A stretch of 64,000 nucleotides of DNA from Brienomyrus brachyistius (taxonomy: Eukaryota > Chordata > Actinopteri > Osteoglossiformes > Mormyridae): NCBI RefSeq assembly GCF_023856365.1, contig NC_064543.1, positions 5,907,952-5,971,951 on the forward strand. Reading direction: 5' to 3'. Each line of letters opens with the position of its first letter. The first letter of the stretch is position 1. The notes beneath the pieces were generated by a model. It searched no databases. It worked only from the letters and a program-made list of their open reading frames with translations, and was not told the origin of the DNA. A program made the position numbers and the translations under genes. This document shows, piece after piece, positions 35,081 through 43,927 of the stretch.

Positions 35081-37872
35081 AGTCTTAACACCCCCTTGTG
35101 TTGCTTAGTTCAGTCTTTCTGTTCTGGGTGCCTCTGACACGCTGTCGGCACCAGTGCCGGGAAAGCGGGAGCACGACCCCCTCCTGCTGCCGGCGAGCTC
35201 GTGTGTCGGACTCGTATCCGGATCCCACGGCTCCTGTTCCTGCTGGGGGAGCTGACGGCACGTCGCCGGATGTGGCTAGGGGGCCAGGGGGCCAGGGGGC
35301 CAGGGGGCCAGGGGGCCAGGGGGCCAGGGGGCCAGGGGGAGGGGCTGATGCTTTCGAGGAGCCATGCGCTTCACCTTTGGCCGATGCTCTCTGGGTCCTT
35401 CCACCGCGTGAGATGGTCACACAGGGGGCGGAGCTGATAATAAAGCACATATATATATATATAAGAATCGCTCCATGTGGGATGGTGAACAGAGCACGGC
35501 AATGGGAAGAAGGTGGAGGGGATTCTGGGTGTCAGTGGATGTGGGCGTAAGGAAGTTGTGGGATCTGTATCGGCGCGAGGAAAACTCGGATTGGAAACGT
35601 ACATTGGGTCTTTGGATAAGTCGCAGCTGCGTGTGGGCATGTGGCTCCGGGCCGCTGATTCTGTTAGGGGGTAGAGTTCAGCGTTTCCAGTCCACTAGTC
35701 GTCATATTCCAGTCTTGTTAGGGACAAACCATGATGTACACTTAGGTTCTATCCTGTCTGTTACCCAGGTTGACATACCCCTTTTTTTTTACCTTGGTCC
35801 TTAAATGTGTATGTTATGCGGTGCAGTTTGATTATCTGGTACCTGCCTTTGCAACCACTAGCATTTGAAATGAAACTATCTTTTGTTCACAGTTTGTATG
35901 GCAAAAGCGCAAGTCTGGACGCTTAACAAATCTCACGCATGTGTTGAGCAGTTCCTTGCCATGGACCCTGGTCTCCAGAGTGGCTGGTTTCTGGCTTGAA
36001 ACTTTGGTTTGAGGCTCTGGTCCATGAGTTTGTGGATGTGGGCCTGGAGGAGATGCCTGTATGTTCAATGCGCAGCGTGGGATATCGGAACATACCGGTT
36101 TGCTGTGTCTCTGCTTGTGGGTGACATCCGTATGAGGACGTGGATGTTGAGAGAGAGAGACGGTGTGTGTGGGGGAGGGGGGGGCATGCATGTGGATTTA
36201 GGGGTGCCATGTCTGTTAACGGGGCCTGCTGATGGACGTGCAGACTGATAACTCCTGGGACTGTGGCCTTGCCTCCCTTCCACAGGCTTTGAGGGATGTT
36301 CCATGGTGCCATCGATCTACCCGCTGGAGACACTGCACAACTCGCTCTCGCTGAAACAGGTGGACCAGTTCCTCACGGCGGTGTGTGAGAGCGGCGGGGA
36401 ATCCCAGTCCAGGACCACCAGAGGTAGGCGGCCCGGGGCCCCCACAAACATGTCAGCTGGCACACATACGACAATGTCTTCGCCGTCTGAAGACAGCTGG
36501 GCTTTCTGTCAGCCCTTCTGCTTCACGTGGGAGCTGTCCTTCCTGCCGGATGCTGAGTAGATGAATCGGCGCAAACTGCAATCACTGGTTTCCCCAGGCT
36601 CTCCAGCACGTCTACTCTCCTGGACCAGTATCCTAATTGCAGGACGCCACCATGGCTTTCCAGGCACGGAGCTTCTGCTATGCATCTGTCCCGAAGATTC
36701 AGGATACCACTGATTTTTCGATTCTGCTGTCCCTCCCAGCTCTCTCCGCCATGTTCGACACTCAGACTCAGCCGTCGGTGGACGCCTACATCCCGCAGAG
36801 AGTCCTATCGTCCTCTGCGTCGTTGCGCCACCGTTCGGACCGCCCACCCTGGTGTGAGTGACCCACTTGCGCTGAGGCGGCTGGTGGTTAAGGCCCCCTG
36901 AGGCAGGACCACACAAACCTGTCTCAGACCGTTTCGATGTCAGTGACGAACCTTGTGGCTTACTGCAGGAGGACCTTAATCTCTCTAGAGCGTAGATAAG
37001 TACTGATGTCTGGCTGTGGTCACTGTGCGGTAGAAGTAGGGCTCTGTCTCTAGATAGCCGCTACCTCAGACAGCCTTTGACCGTGGTCATTAGATTTTCC
37101 TCATCCTTGAATGTTCAGATTCTTTTCAGAATGTAAAAAAAAAACCAAAACAGACTGCCCATGTCGTCTTTCTGTGTCTTACTGTTTTTCCTCCTTCTGC
37201 CTGACCCACTTAAGTTCAGGTTGGGGAATGAGATGATACTCCAGGCTGTAATCATCCACCTGAGTGTGTGTAGGTTGGTTTCAGTACCGGCATCCCCAAG
37301 TCACCTAACTGGTTCTGTCCGTCGTCCGTACAGATAGCAGTGGTCCATCCAGCACCGTATCCAGTGCGGGCCCGTCATCGCCGACCACTGCCGATACGTC
37401 CCCCCGGTTCAGCTTCAGCGACAAGACGTCCCTGACTCCTCAGAGCAGCGAGGAGACACAGGGGGGGCAGCAGGGCGGCCACCTGCCCTCGCCCCCCCAC
37501 CTGCCCAGCAGCCCGCCTCCTGGCACAGATGAAACAGATAAACAGGAAGTGGGGCACCAGGAGACGGGCACCTCCCCCATGACAAACCACCACGATTGCC
37601 AGGAACTGCCGGAGTCCCCAAGCGAGGCAGCAGATGCCCCTTCCCCCGACTCCCCACTGGCCGAGCTGCTCCCGGGGCACCCTGGGTCCCTCCCTGTTCT
37701 GCTGGAACTGCATGAGAGCAGCTCTGAGGCCGGTTCCAGTTCGCAAACCCCTATAAGCCCGGATATGGAGGTTGGGGGCGGGGCCTTAGACACGGAGGCG
37801 GGGCCGGGGGCATGGAAAAACGGCTTGGGACCGGTTGTGGAGGTTGGCGGTGCACAGGCTGCTGAGCCCTAG
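14474..37872 (+). CDS. ppip5k1: inositol hexakisphosphate and diphosphoinositol-pentakisphosphate kinase 1 (PPIP5K1/VIP1)
   Basis: This is a cytosolic bifunctional enzyme. The N-terminal ATP-grasp domain phosphorylates InsP6 and 5-InsP7 at the 1 position. The following histidine-acid-phosphatase-like domain removes that phosphate. Thirty coding exons can be read with GT-AG borders: 14474-14617, 15238-15433, 15888-15978, 16079-16164, 18248-18402, 19523-19624, 20006-20167, 20242-20363, 20450-20551, 20760-20846, 20932-21007, 21449-21558, 22088-22173, 22342-22467, 24399-24520, 24608-24790, 25056-25197, 25352-25575, 25656-25783, 25872-25986, 26183-26290, 26394-26510, 26683-26823, 27012-27105, 27741-27866, 29913-29975, 33638-33817, 36286-36423, 36740-36853 and 37334-37872. 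Lengths sum to 4179 bases with every phase consistent: 1392 residues, or 1332 without 33638-33817 (human about 1430). The C-terminal [19 protein letters not shown] segment and tail fit PPIP5K1 better than PPIP5K2. Which teleost duplicate this is cannot be told. The gene converges on MAP1A. Confidence 0.97.
16877..17222 (-). repeat. full-length tRNA-like SINE-type repeat, inverted
   Basis: This minus-oriented sister copy of the element at 7857-8195 lies in PPIP5K1 intron sequence. Reading the minus strand, the head is TGGTTAGCACTGTTGCCTCA with B-box-like GGTTCGAGTCTCC. The tail, at the left edge here, has TAAGCGGTTTCAAAAATGG. Conserved core words are shared along the whole length. Confidence 0.75.
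17597..17760 (+). repeat. decayed SINE-type repeat, plus orientation
   Basis: The words 'GGTGGCAGAATGGTGTGGGG', 'GCAGTTTGCATGTTCACCC' and 'CACTGTCCAAAAACATGCAG' occur in the same order as in the 7857-8195 family, with many substitutions and deletions. Confidence 0.55.
17798..17970 (+). mobile_element. fold-back (MITE-like) element, copy 1
   Basis: Two long imperfect arms face each other. The left arm holds GGGGAACCTGTTCCATGG and CTCTCAATCAGCCAAT. The right arm holds ATTGGCTGATTGAGAG and CCATGGAACTGGTTCCCC. The short centre is AGAACCACTGTTTTATT. No coding capacity is seen. A second copy with the same arms is at 43741-43927. It lies in a PPIP5K1 intron. Confidence 0.75.
18761..18890 (+). repeat. 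tandem duplication, about 65 bp x 2
   Basis: The block GTGTAACTGTTAGC, then GAGGGGCTGTCCTAGCG and CTGCTCAGAAGTCTGC, is repeated directly from 18826 with a few substitutions. It is intronic and non-coding. Confidence 0.8.
19089..19370 (+). mobile_element. AT-rich palindromic element (GGTAACACTTTA family)
   Basis: The left end is GGTAACACTTTACTTAAAG. The right end, TTTAAGTTAAGTGTT, is its approximate inverse. The interior is rich in 'TATAATGCATTATA' words in both orientations. It is non-autonomous with no ORF. Related sequence occurs at about 52300-52730 and 62165-62603. Confidence 0.65.
19902..19986 (+). repeat. (TG)n microsatellite abutting a PPIP5K1 splice acceptor
   Basis: A perfect TG run of about 42 units that ends 19 bases before the exon starting at 20006. 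A smaller interrupted TG run lies at 19661-19700 in the same intron. Confidence 0.95.
20760..26510 (+). other. ppip5k1: PPIP5K1 histidine phosphatase-like module (13 exons)
   Basis: These exons encode residues about 387-928. The signature RHGDRTP is at residues 398-404 (exon 20760-20846), with His399 as the expected phosphoryl acceptor. [19 protein letters not shown] follows. The exon at 24399 carries [16 protein letters not shown] (residues 566 on). TSESHVHSL (834 on, exon 25872-25986) occupies the place of the distal catalytic histidine motif. The order and spacing are those of vertebrate PPIP5Ks, so the domain looks intact. The family's phosphoinositide-binding region lies within this stretch. 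The acceptor before 26394 is GT-rich instead of pyrimidine-rich. Confidence 0.93.
23170..23365 (+). repeat. SINE-like fragment
   Basis: It contains GTTGTGGGTTCAAATCCCAT (B-box-like) and GGCTGGCAATGCTCTTAAGC. This is the same motif order as the 12960-13150 fragment. It lies in a PPIP5K1 intron. Confidence 0.5.
32205..32402 (+). mobile_element. fold-back (MITE-like) element with GTGGCCAGTCT ends
   Basis: The left end, GGCGTGGCCAGTCTCATCC, is mirrored by the right end, AATAAGACTGGCCACCCC. Inside lie 'GCCAATCAGACTTCTAATTA' and AT-rich centre sequence. No ORF is present. It lies in the long PPIP5K1 intron before the cassette exon. Confidence 0.65.
33638..33817 (+). CDS. ppip5k1: PPIP5K1 in-phase 60-residue cassette exon
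   Basis: The acceptor is CTTCTTCCCCAG and the donor is TACG|GTCAGC. Both flanks are phase 1, so the 180 bases add exactly 60 residues between AKHPTNG and FEGCSMV. The peptide starts [19 protein letters not shown] and ends [17 protein letters not shown]. It is rich in Leu, His and Arg with a heptad-like hydrophobic spacing, suggesting a helical segment in an otherwise disordered tail. Codon use and GC content match neighbouring coding exons. The human sequence I remember joins PTNG directly to FEGCSM, so inclusion is probably alternative. I do not know a function. Confidence 0.75.
35035..35078 (+). repeat. (CT)n microsatellite
   Basis: A nearly perfect CT dinucleotide run in a PPIP5K1 intron. 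Confidence 0.9.
35279..35340 (+). repeat. 8-bp minisatellite CCAGGGGG
   Basis: Seven or so perfect head-to-tail copies of CCAGGGGG in a PPIP5K1 intron. Open frames through it give a Gly/Pro/Trp pattern on both strands and are artefacts. Runs of five G per unit could form G-quadruplexes on the transcript. Confidence 0.9.
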
Positions 37873-38488
37873 CCCAGCCCCTCTCCTGCCCCTCCTGACT
37901 GACTTATTACACCCCAGTTCCTCCATCTGCCTCCTGGCCCTTAAGCACGCTTTGTTCCACAGTGTCTTAGAAACGTTTCATTTAAACCCTGAAATGATTG
38001 CAGACGTGAATGTGGCAGGCGGGCCGCCGTGTTAGCGGGACATGATCGGCCCTGTGTCATCATTAAGGGCGTGCATAGCATGGGTGAGCCGGCTCGTGAT
38101 TGGTCAGCTGAGTACGGCGGCTTGGGTCACCTTAATTTAACCAATGAGGGCCCCACACCGACAGCACCTGTTGGCAAACACTGTAGCCTCGCCCCCGGAC
38201 TCCCACAGGCCCCGCCCATTAACCCCGCGTGTCCCAAACGCGCGTCTCACTCGGCCATCGGCTTCTGTTTGGCTTCAGTGATGTGGTTCTGCATCATATC
38301 TGACCGAAATGTTTTGTTTCATATGTAATTAACTATTATTTTCCCTTGGAATGGCAACAGTTGTAGTTTAACTGTTTCATAAAGAGGATTTTAAGAAGGT
38401 GATCACCAGTGTCTGCCTTCCCTAAATACTCATCGGCTGGAAAGTGCCAATGAGACTAACAAACCTAAAGAGTCGACTGCCGTACTCC

Positions 38489-38538
<50 letters not shown>

Positions 38539-39115
38539 CTTAAATGTACTTTCCTGCCAAAATCATAGTGTTATTTACCATTAATATAAAGACATCTATT
38601 TTTAATTGCAGGTGAGGTCTGTATGTTGCAAGGTGACATTTTAATGGCTGCAATAGTTTTTAATCTGCACCTCCTCTCTCACCAAGATTATATTTTTGTA
38701 CCGTAGCTCACGGTTTGACGTCGTGATTGCCGACCCAGGAGAGAAGCGGAATCTGTCAAATCTGCTGGCCCGCGGACGTCAGTTGTCACCGTTTTTTTGT
38801 TTTGGGTTTGGGGAGGGTATTTGATATTGCAGGAGTCTTTTTTGAACTCTGTGATCACTATGGCAGTAGTGTTTTGTGGTGGGATGCATACCTGTAGTTT
38901 GTGCACTGTACAGTGAGGATGTTGACTTATGAGGCTGCATTTTGTAATCGGGGTTTGTGGTGTTTTTCTTGTACAGCACATATGCTGATTTATGTAGGAG
39001 GAAATTATTTAATGTCAAATCAGGAGTTATGCTGCTCAGATGCGATCACTGTACATTCACTGTACATTGCTACGGTCATGAAAAAAGACTATTAAAAATG
39101 ATAAAAGAGATATGG
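37873..39115 (+). other. ppip5k1: PPIP5K1 3' UTR
   Basis: Sequence after the TAG stop has no splice-acceptor-linked ORF. It includes a (TA)n tract (38493-38534) and AT-rich stretches. An ATTAAA hexamer at 39091-39096 is followed within 25-40 bases by a GT-rich stretch (GGGGGGTTTTGTCTTTTTTT). I take this as the likely poly(A) signal, but the end is inferred. Confidence 0.5.
38493..38534 (+). repeat. (TA)n microsatellite
   Basis: A perfect TA run of about 21 units within the presumed PPIP5K1 3' UTR. Confidence 0.9.
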
Positions 39116-41429
39116 GGGGGTTTTGTCTTTTTTTCATGATGCAAAATGTATGTTTCAGCATGTTCAGAGTTCCAGTTTTTATCAATAACCTGAGCGTATT
39201 GAAAAGCCTGGTGAAAGGTGACCATCAAAGGTCAGAGGTCATTCTGAACTGGGTGTTGGGTTCACTTCCCTAAAGCTCTCAAGCTTGTTTTGCTATGTTC
39301 TGTGCTCCAAACTGGCTCGGTACAGACACTCTGACCCTTATGCATGTCTTTCATCTAGGGGGGGTGGTTTTCCAAACCATCAAATGGTCCATGTGAAAGT
39401 ACAGTACGGCGCAAAAGTCTTTGAAAATGTTTAATGTTATTTATCTGGGCAGTAAGTGTATATTTGCCCAGAATAAAACACAATCAACATTGGATCATAT
39501 ACAAATTAAAAGTAACACAATAAAAACTAACAACGTCTTCTTTTCTCCAAAATGTTTCCGATGGCTTGTTGACTTTATGAACACTGCTTCAGTTCCCAAA
39601 CCTCTCTTCAGGGGTACCTCAGCCATTACATGTATTTGTTAAATTTCTCTACCTGCTCACTTAATTCATAAACTGTGAGCATTGGACGAACGCTGCAAAT
39701 ACTGTGATGACTTCAGGAGAGGCTTTGACATGACAACGCTGGCACGCTTTGGTGGACATATTATAGCTCGACACCAAAATGAAAGATCATTTGAGCATCA
39801 TTTTCTTTTAAGATCTTTCAGAAGCTTGCTGAAGATGCTGTTCCATCTCTGCTACGGTGGTTGTAGATAGTGGCCCAAGTTACTTAATGTTTCTCTTTTG
39901 TTTTGCTAGTTGAGGTAAATCTGAGTGCTGGTCCTGCACCCCCTACAGGACGGGAACTGTAGTACAGAACTTATGGCTCCTGCTGAAATGGCTCCTGAGA
40001 CGCTGCGTTAGGGACACACGGGGTTAATGGGCGGGGCCAGCGGGAGCTTGGGGGCGAGACCACAGATTAGTCTGCTCGTTAGCTTTTAACATTAGCCTGG
40101 CTTCTCCATATGAAGTGGCTTCCTGCCTTCACCACAGCTGTAAGGGGGCCGTGCCCCTCCCTGGGTGGCCCCTTTAAGTGCAACCAAGCCTCAGGCTTGG
40201 CACTTTGACGGACTGGCTCCCATTCAGCACGATTCACTCTTAAAGGTCAGTGTTTTCAATTAGAATGCAAGGGGCCAAGTCGAGATGATGCAAACTTCCC
40301 GTAACGACTGGGGTACGGCTCACGGCGCACTCTGTGCACACATTTCCTCTAAATGGTGCTGTCCGGGGATGGGGTATTTAAATTTTTATTTTTTAATTTT
40401 TTTTAAAGGGCGGTTTGGCTTCGTACGGCATGAGATTGTGATGTGATAATCTCCCTCTACATGCCCATCACCCCCCCCTCCCGACCCCCATTCAGCGTTT
40501 TGTTACGGCACATTAATATTCATTTGTACTGTGCTAAATGATGGCAGCTTTCCTTGGTGTCAGACTGTGTTGGTGGGAGGGGGGGTACAGTGCCACAACT
40601 TTGTTCAGTTGGCAGGGTGTTTGCCAGGAAGGGGCCGAGGGGGCGGGTTCTGGAGGCCATTGTTGATTTTCCCATCTGGTTAAACTGGTTCCAGCTCCAT
40701 AAGTGCACAGGCTGTGTGTGTCTTACACTCTGCCACTGCAGCTGCTGAGATCCTGGGCTCACTTCTGAATATTTCATCTGTCGCACTTGATGAATCCCCG
40801 TCCAGGCCATCAATGCAGGTGCCCTTATCTATCTATCTCTTGCCTGTGTTTCGCCATAAACCCCTCTGCCGTATTGTAGTAAACCCTTCTCCTGATTTGC
40901 AGTTTTTAATCTCACTGCATCTTCGCCAGTCACACACTCTGAGGGCTGCCAGTGTCCCCGTTTGAACCCCCTTCCCTGGTGGCCCTCTGTCACACCTCCT
41001 CCCAATTCCGGACAACCATGTGCCCGATACGTGCCGGAGGGTCTGAGGACGAGAGGCGACGCGTCACGGATGACACCTGTTGAAGCAGCAGGTTCTGGGG
41101 GGTGCCTTTCTGCCTGACAGCTTTGGGCTGCGTGGTAACGGGCATCCAGAAATCATGGTCAACCAATTGGAAAAGGGGGGAGGGGGGCAGGAGAGAGGAG
41201 GTATTTACCGGGATGTGGGCATCACGGAGTTACACGAGGAGACTGACGTACACTGTCAAAGGCCAAGGGGGATCTGACTGAGAAGGATGATGCGTACAAA
41301 ACACACCCTCAGGAATTCTGTGTTAAAAGTAATCTCTCTCAGCTCTTAGGACGCCCAGGAACCACACCACTGCACCATCTGCCTAACTGGATCTATGTAC
41401 CTTCATGTTGGGGCAGCATCTTGGTACAG

Positions 41430-41515
41430 TGTTTCAGTGGTACAGTGTTTAACGCTGTTTCCTCATACCTCTGGGACCAGGGTTCGAGTTGCCACAGCGG
41501 CCAACTGCATCCCTG
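41430..41515 (+). repeat. SINE-type head fragment
   Basis: 'TTTAACGCTGTTTCCTCATA' followed by GGTTCGAGTTGCCAC resembles the A- and B-box head of the 7857-8195 family. The rest of the element is not recognisable. Confidence 0.45.
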
Positions 41516-42073
41516 CCCTCCATAATCCCTATTCTTCTGTAAATTAAGGCGGTATCCATGGCAACTGTTACCCAGGAGACGGTGTGGGTTTCCTGTCTTG
41601 GCTGGTGATGTGTCATGGAAGTGATGGGGTGGGAATCAGGTGGCCAAGCTTGAGGGGTAACTGCCACACCTGGTCAATTAAGCTCTGGCCTGACGGTGAA
41701 AAACCGCAAATGTGTTAAGGATTTGCATTTATTACCCTAGTTGCATTTATTACTTTAAAACAAAGCAAACTTATTTTTTAATCTGTCACTGTGAGATTAG
41801 ACGCTGTGCAGCACATTTCAAAGCAGGGTAAGACACTGTCACTGTAATTGGCGTGTGGGAGACTGAAGACTGCTCTTAGAAAAGCTGATTTAGGCATTTG
41901 CCAGTAAATCCTGCCACAGCAACTGCAGAGAGAAGAAAAGTCTTCATAACAAACTTAACCACATGTCCGGCTCAAAAGTCCATCCTAATCGTAATATTCT
42001 GGTGGTGACCTCTTAATATCAGAATATCTGAATATACTTTCTGTATCCTTTATGGACTACAGCCGTGGTCCCA

Positions 42074-42220
<147 letters not shown>

Positions 42221-43427
42221 ACTGTTCCACCTAGTGCGTACATCTTGTTATAAGCGTTTCTGATTGCAGTTAAGTTTTAATATCTTCCAGGAGAGTATAC
42301 GTAATTGGCGAATGCTTAAAATGTCCCACAATTATTCTTCTATTGGCAACAGCGTCACATACACTTTGTTGTCATGGCAGCCCCTCAAACTGCAGCAAGT
42401 GCGCAAAACAGCCCAAGCTAGCAACTCTCAAATCATCCATTGCTTTTTTTCGTAATTATCGCGTTCTCACACATGGCGTGCGCATTGTTACCTGGATTTT
42501 CCACTAAGCGCTACTCACATCTCTCAAAACTTTGTTTTTTACAAAGATTGCAAATCGTTGTGCTACCAGTTGTTGATAAGAGCGTAAAATACATCCAGAT
42601 TGCCCCCATCTTACCTGATTTTCTTACGCTTCTATACTGCGATGGTGATGCGCATGACGTCCCAGCAGACGGAAATCACACCCACTGAGTGGCAGCGTTA
42701 GCCTTCAGCTTCAATGCAAAGTATCTCAAATTGGAAAGAGTTGTCCTGCGATTGATTGTACAAATGGATTTAACAAGAATAAATTAAAAAAGTAAGTATT
42801 GAACATGAATAATTCACATATGGCCGATACCCGACACGTCTAATAGGTATGGATGGGTGCCGATACTAATCCGAATATCGGGTTGGTGCAACTCGAGTTC
42901 GGCGTATGTAAATCAATAATGGTTTATTTGCTAAGATGACACAGAATTTAAAAAAATCATTATCGTGATTCCTCTGACCTCCTTAGTATGATTAGTTTTC
43001 TGTTTCTACGGATCATTGCATTTCGAGCGCGTTTTGTTTCATTCGGGGAAAATTGTAATCCCGTACAGCAGGGTTTCACAATTAAAATGGTTTTGGATAA
43101 ATCTATAGGTAAATAACATAAAACCAGATAACATTCTACAAATCAATTTTCTGCTGACCTGTGTATAAATAGCCCTACATTTACCGTACTTCAGCTCAAA
43201 CCTCTACAGTACTGATGCTATTTTATGTATACTAAAAGCGTGCTTCACGCAAAGTATTATATATCTTATAACATTATTTAAAAAAATCAACCTATTCAAT
43301 GTTTGAAATGACGCATCACTCCATGTTTATGATGAAATTAAAGCAGCATTTTTATTTAGGAATTGAAAAAAAATCCTTAAAGGGGCTTTAGCGCTATCTA
43401 TCCATCTATTGTCCTGCTGGAAGTTGG

Positions 43428-43511
43428 CTAGTTTTGTAGATATTTACCGTAGAAATGTCTGGCTTCCCTCGAATATAATAGGAGTGATACAGCCAATATC
43501 TACAAAACTAG
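43428..43511. repeat. short perfect inverted repeat
   Basis: CTAGTTTTGTAGATATT at 43428-43444 is the exact inverse complement of AATATCTACAAAACTAG at 43495-43511, with a 50-base centre. This is compatible with a small MITE remnant or a hairpin-forming transcript. No coding content. Confidence 0.8.
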
Positions 43512-43740
43512 GCAGCAGAACTGAGGGTGAACTGGGGTGAATTTGCTCCTTGAAATAAAGGTTCTATATTTCAGAGTACATAGCAATAAAGGTAGATGCA
43601 GAGATTAATATTTACGACATATTTATCCCAATCAGTTCAAATGTGGAAATGTGCCAGTCTTTAGGGTAACAGAGACGTCAGCCACTTTTCAACCGACATA
43701 CAGGAACCAAACTGTACTGTGAAGAGAGACTAGCTACTGT

Positions 43741-43927
43741 AGGGTTCCAGCTCGCTTCGGTTTTCCATGGAGGACCGGTGCGGGATTTTGGGATGACCTC
43801 TCAATCAACCAATAATAAAACAGTGGTTCTCAACCCCAGTCCTGGGGACCGACTGTTATTGGCTGATTGAGCGGCCATCCCAAAATCCCGCACCGGCCCT
43901 CTATGGAACGGGTTCCCCCTCCTGGCC
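43741..43927 (+). mobile_element. fold-back (MITE-like) element, copy 2
   Basis: Same family as 17798-17970. The left arm has TTTTCCATGG, GACCGGTGCGGGATTTTGGG and CTCTCAATCAACCAATAA. The right arm has TTATTGGCTGATTGAG, CCAAAATCCCGCACCGG and GGAACGGGTTCCCC. The arms match each other more closely than in copy 1, so this copy may be younger. Confidence 0.75.

Larger units (their letters stand above)
26683..37872 (+). other. ppip5k1: PPIP5K1 C-terminal tail exons
   Basis: The exons are 26683-26823, 27012-27105, 27741-27866, 29913-29975, 33638-33817, 36286-36423, 36740-36853 and 37334-37872. Landmarks in order are [79 protein letters not shown] and [18 protein letters not shown]. The stop is TAG at 37870-37872. 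The last 179 codons are Pro/Ser/Gly/Glu-rich and predicted disordered, and similarity to the human tail fades beyond [15 protein letters not shown]. All introns from 27105 to 36853 that I assigned are phase 1, so exons here can be skipped without a frame change. Confidence 0.9.
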
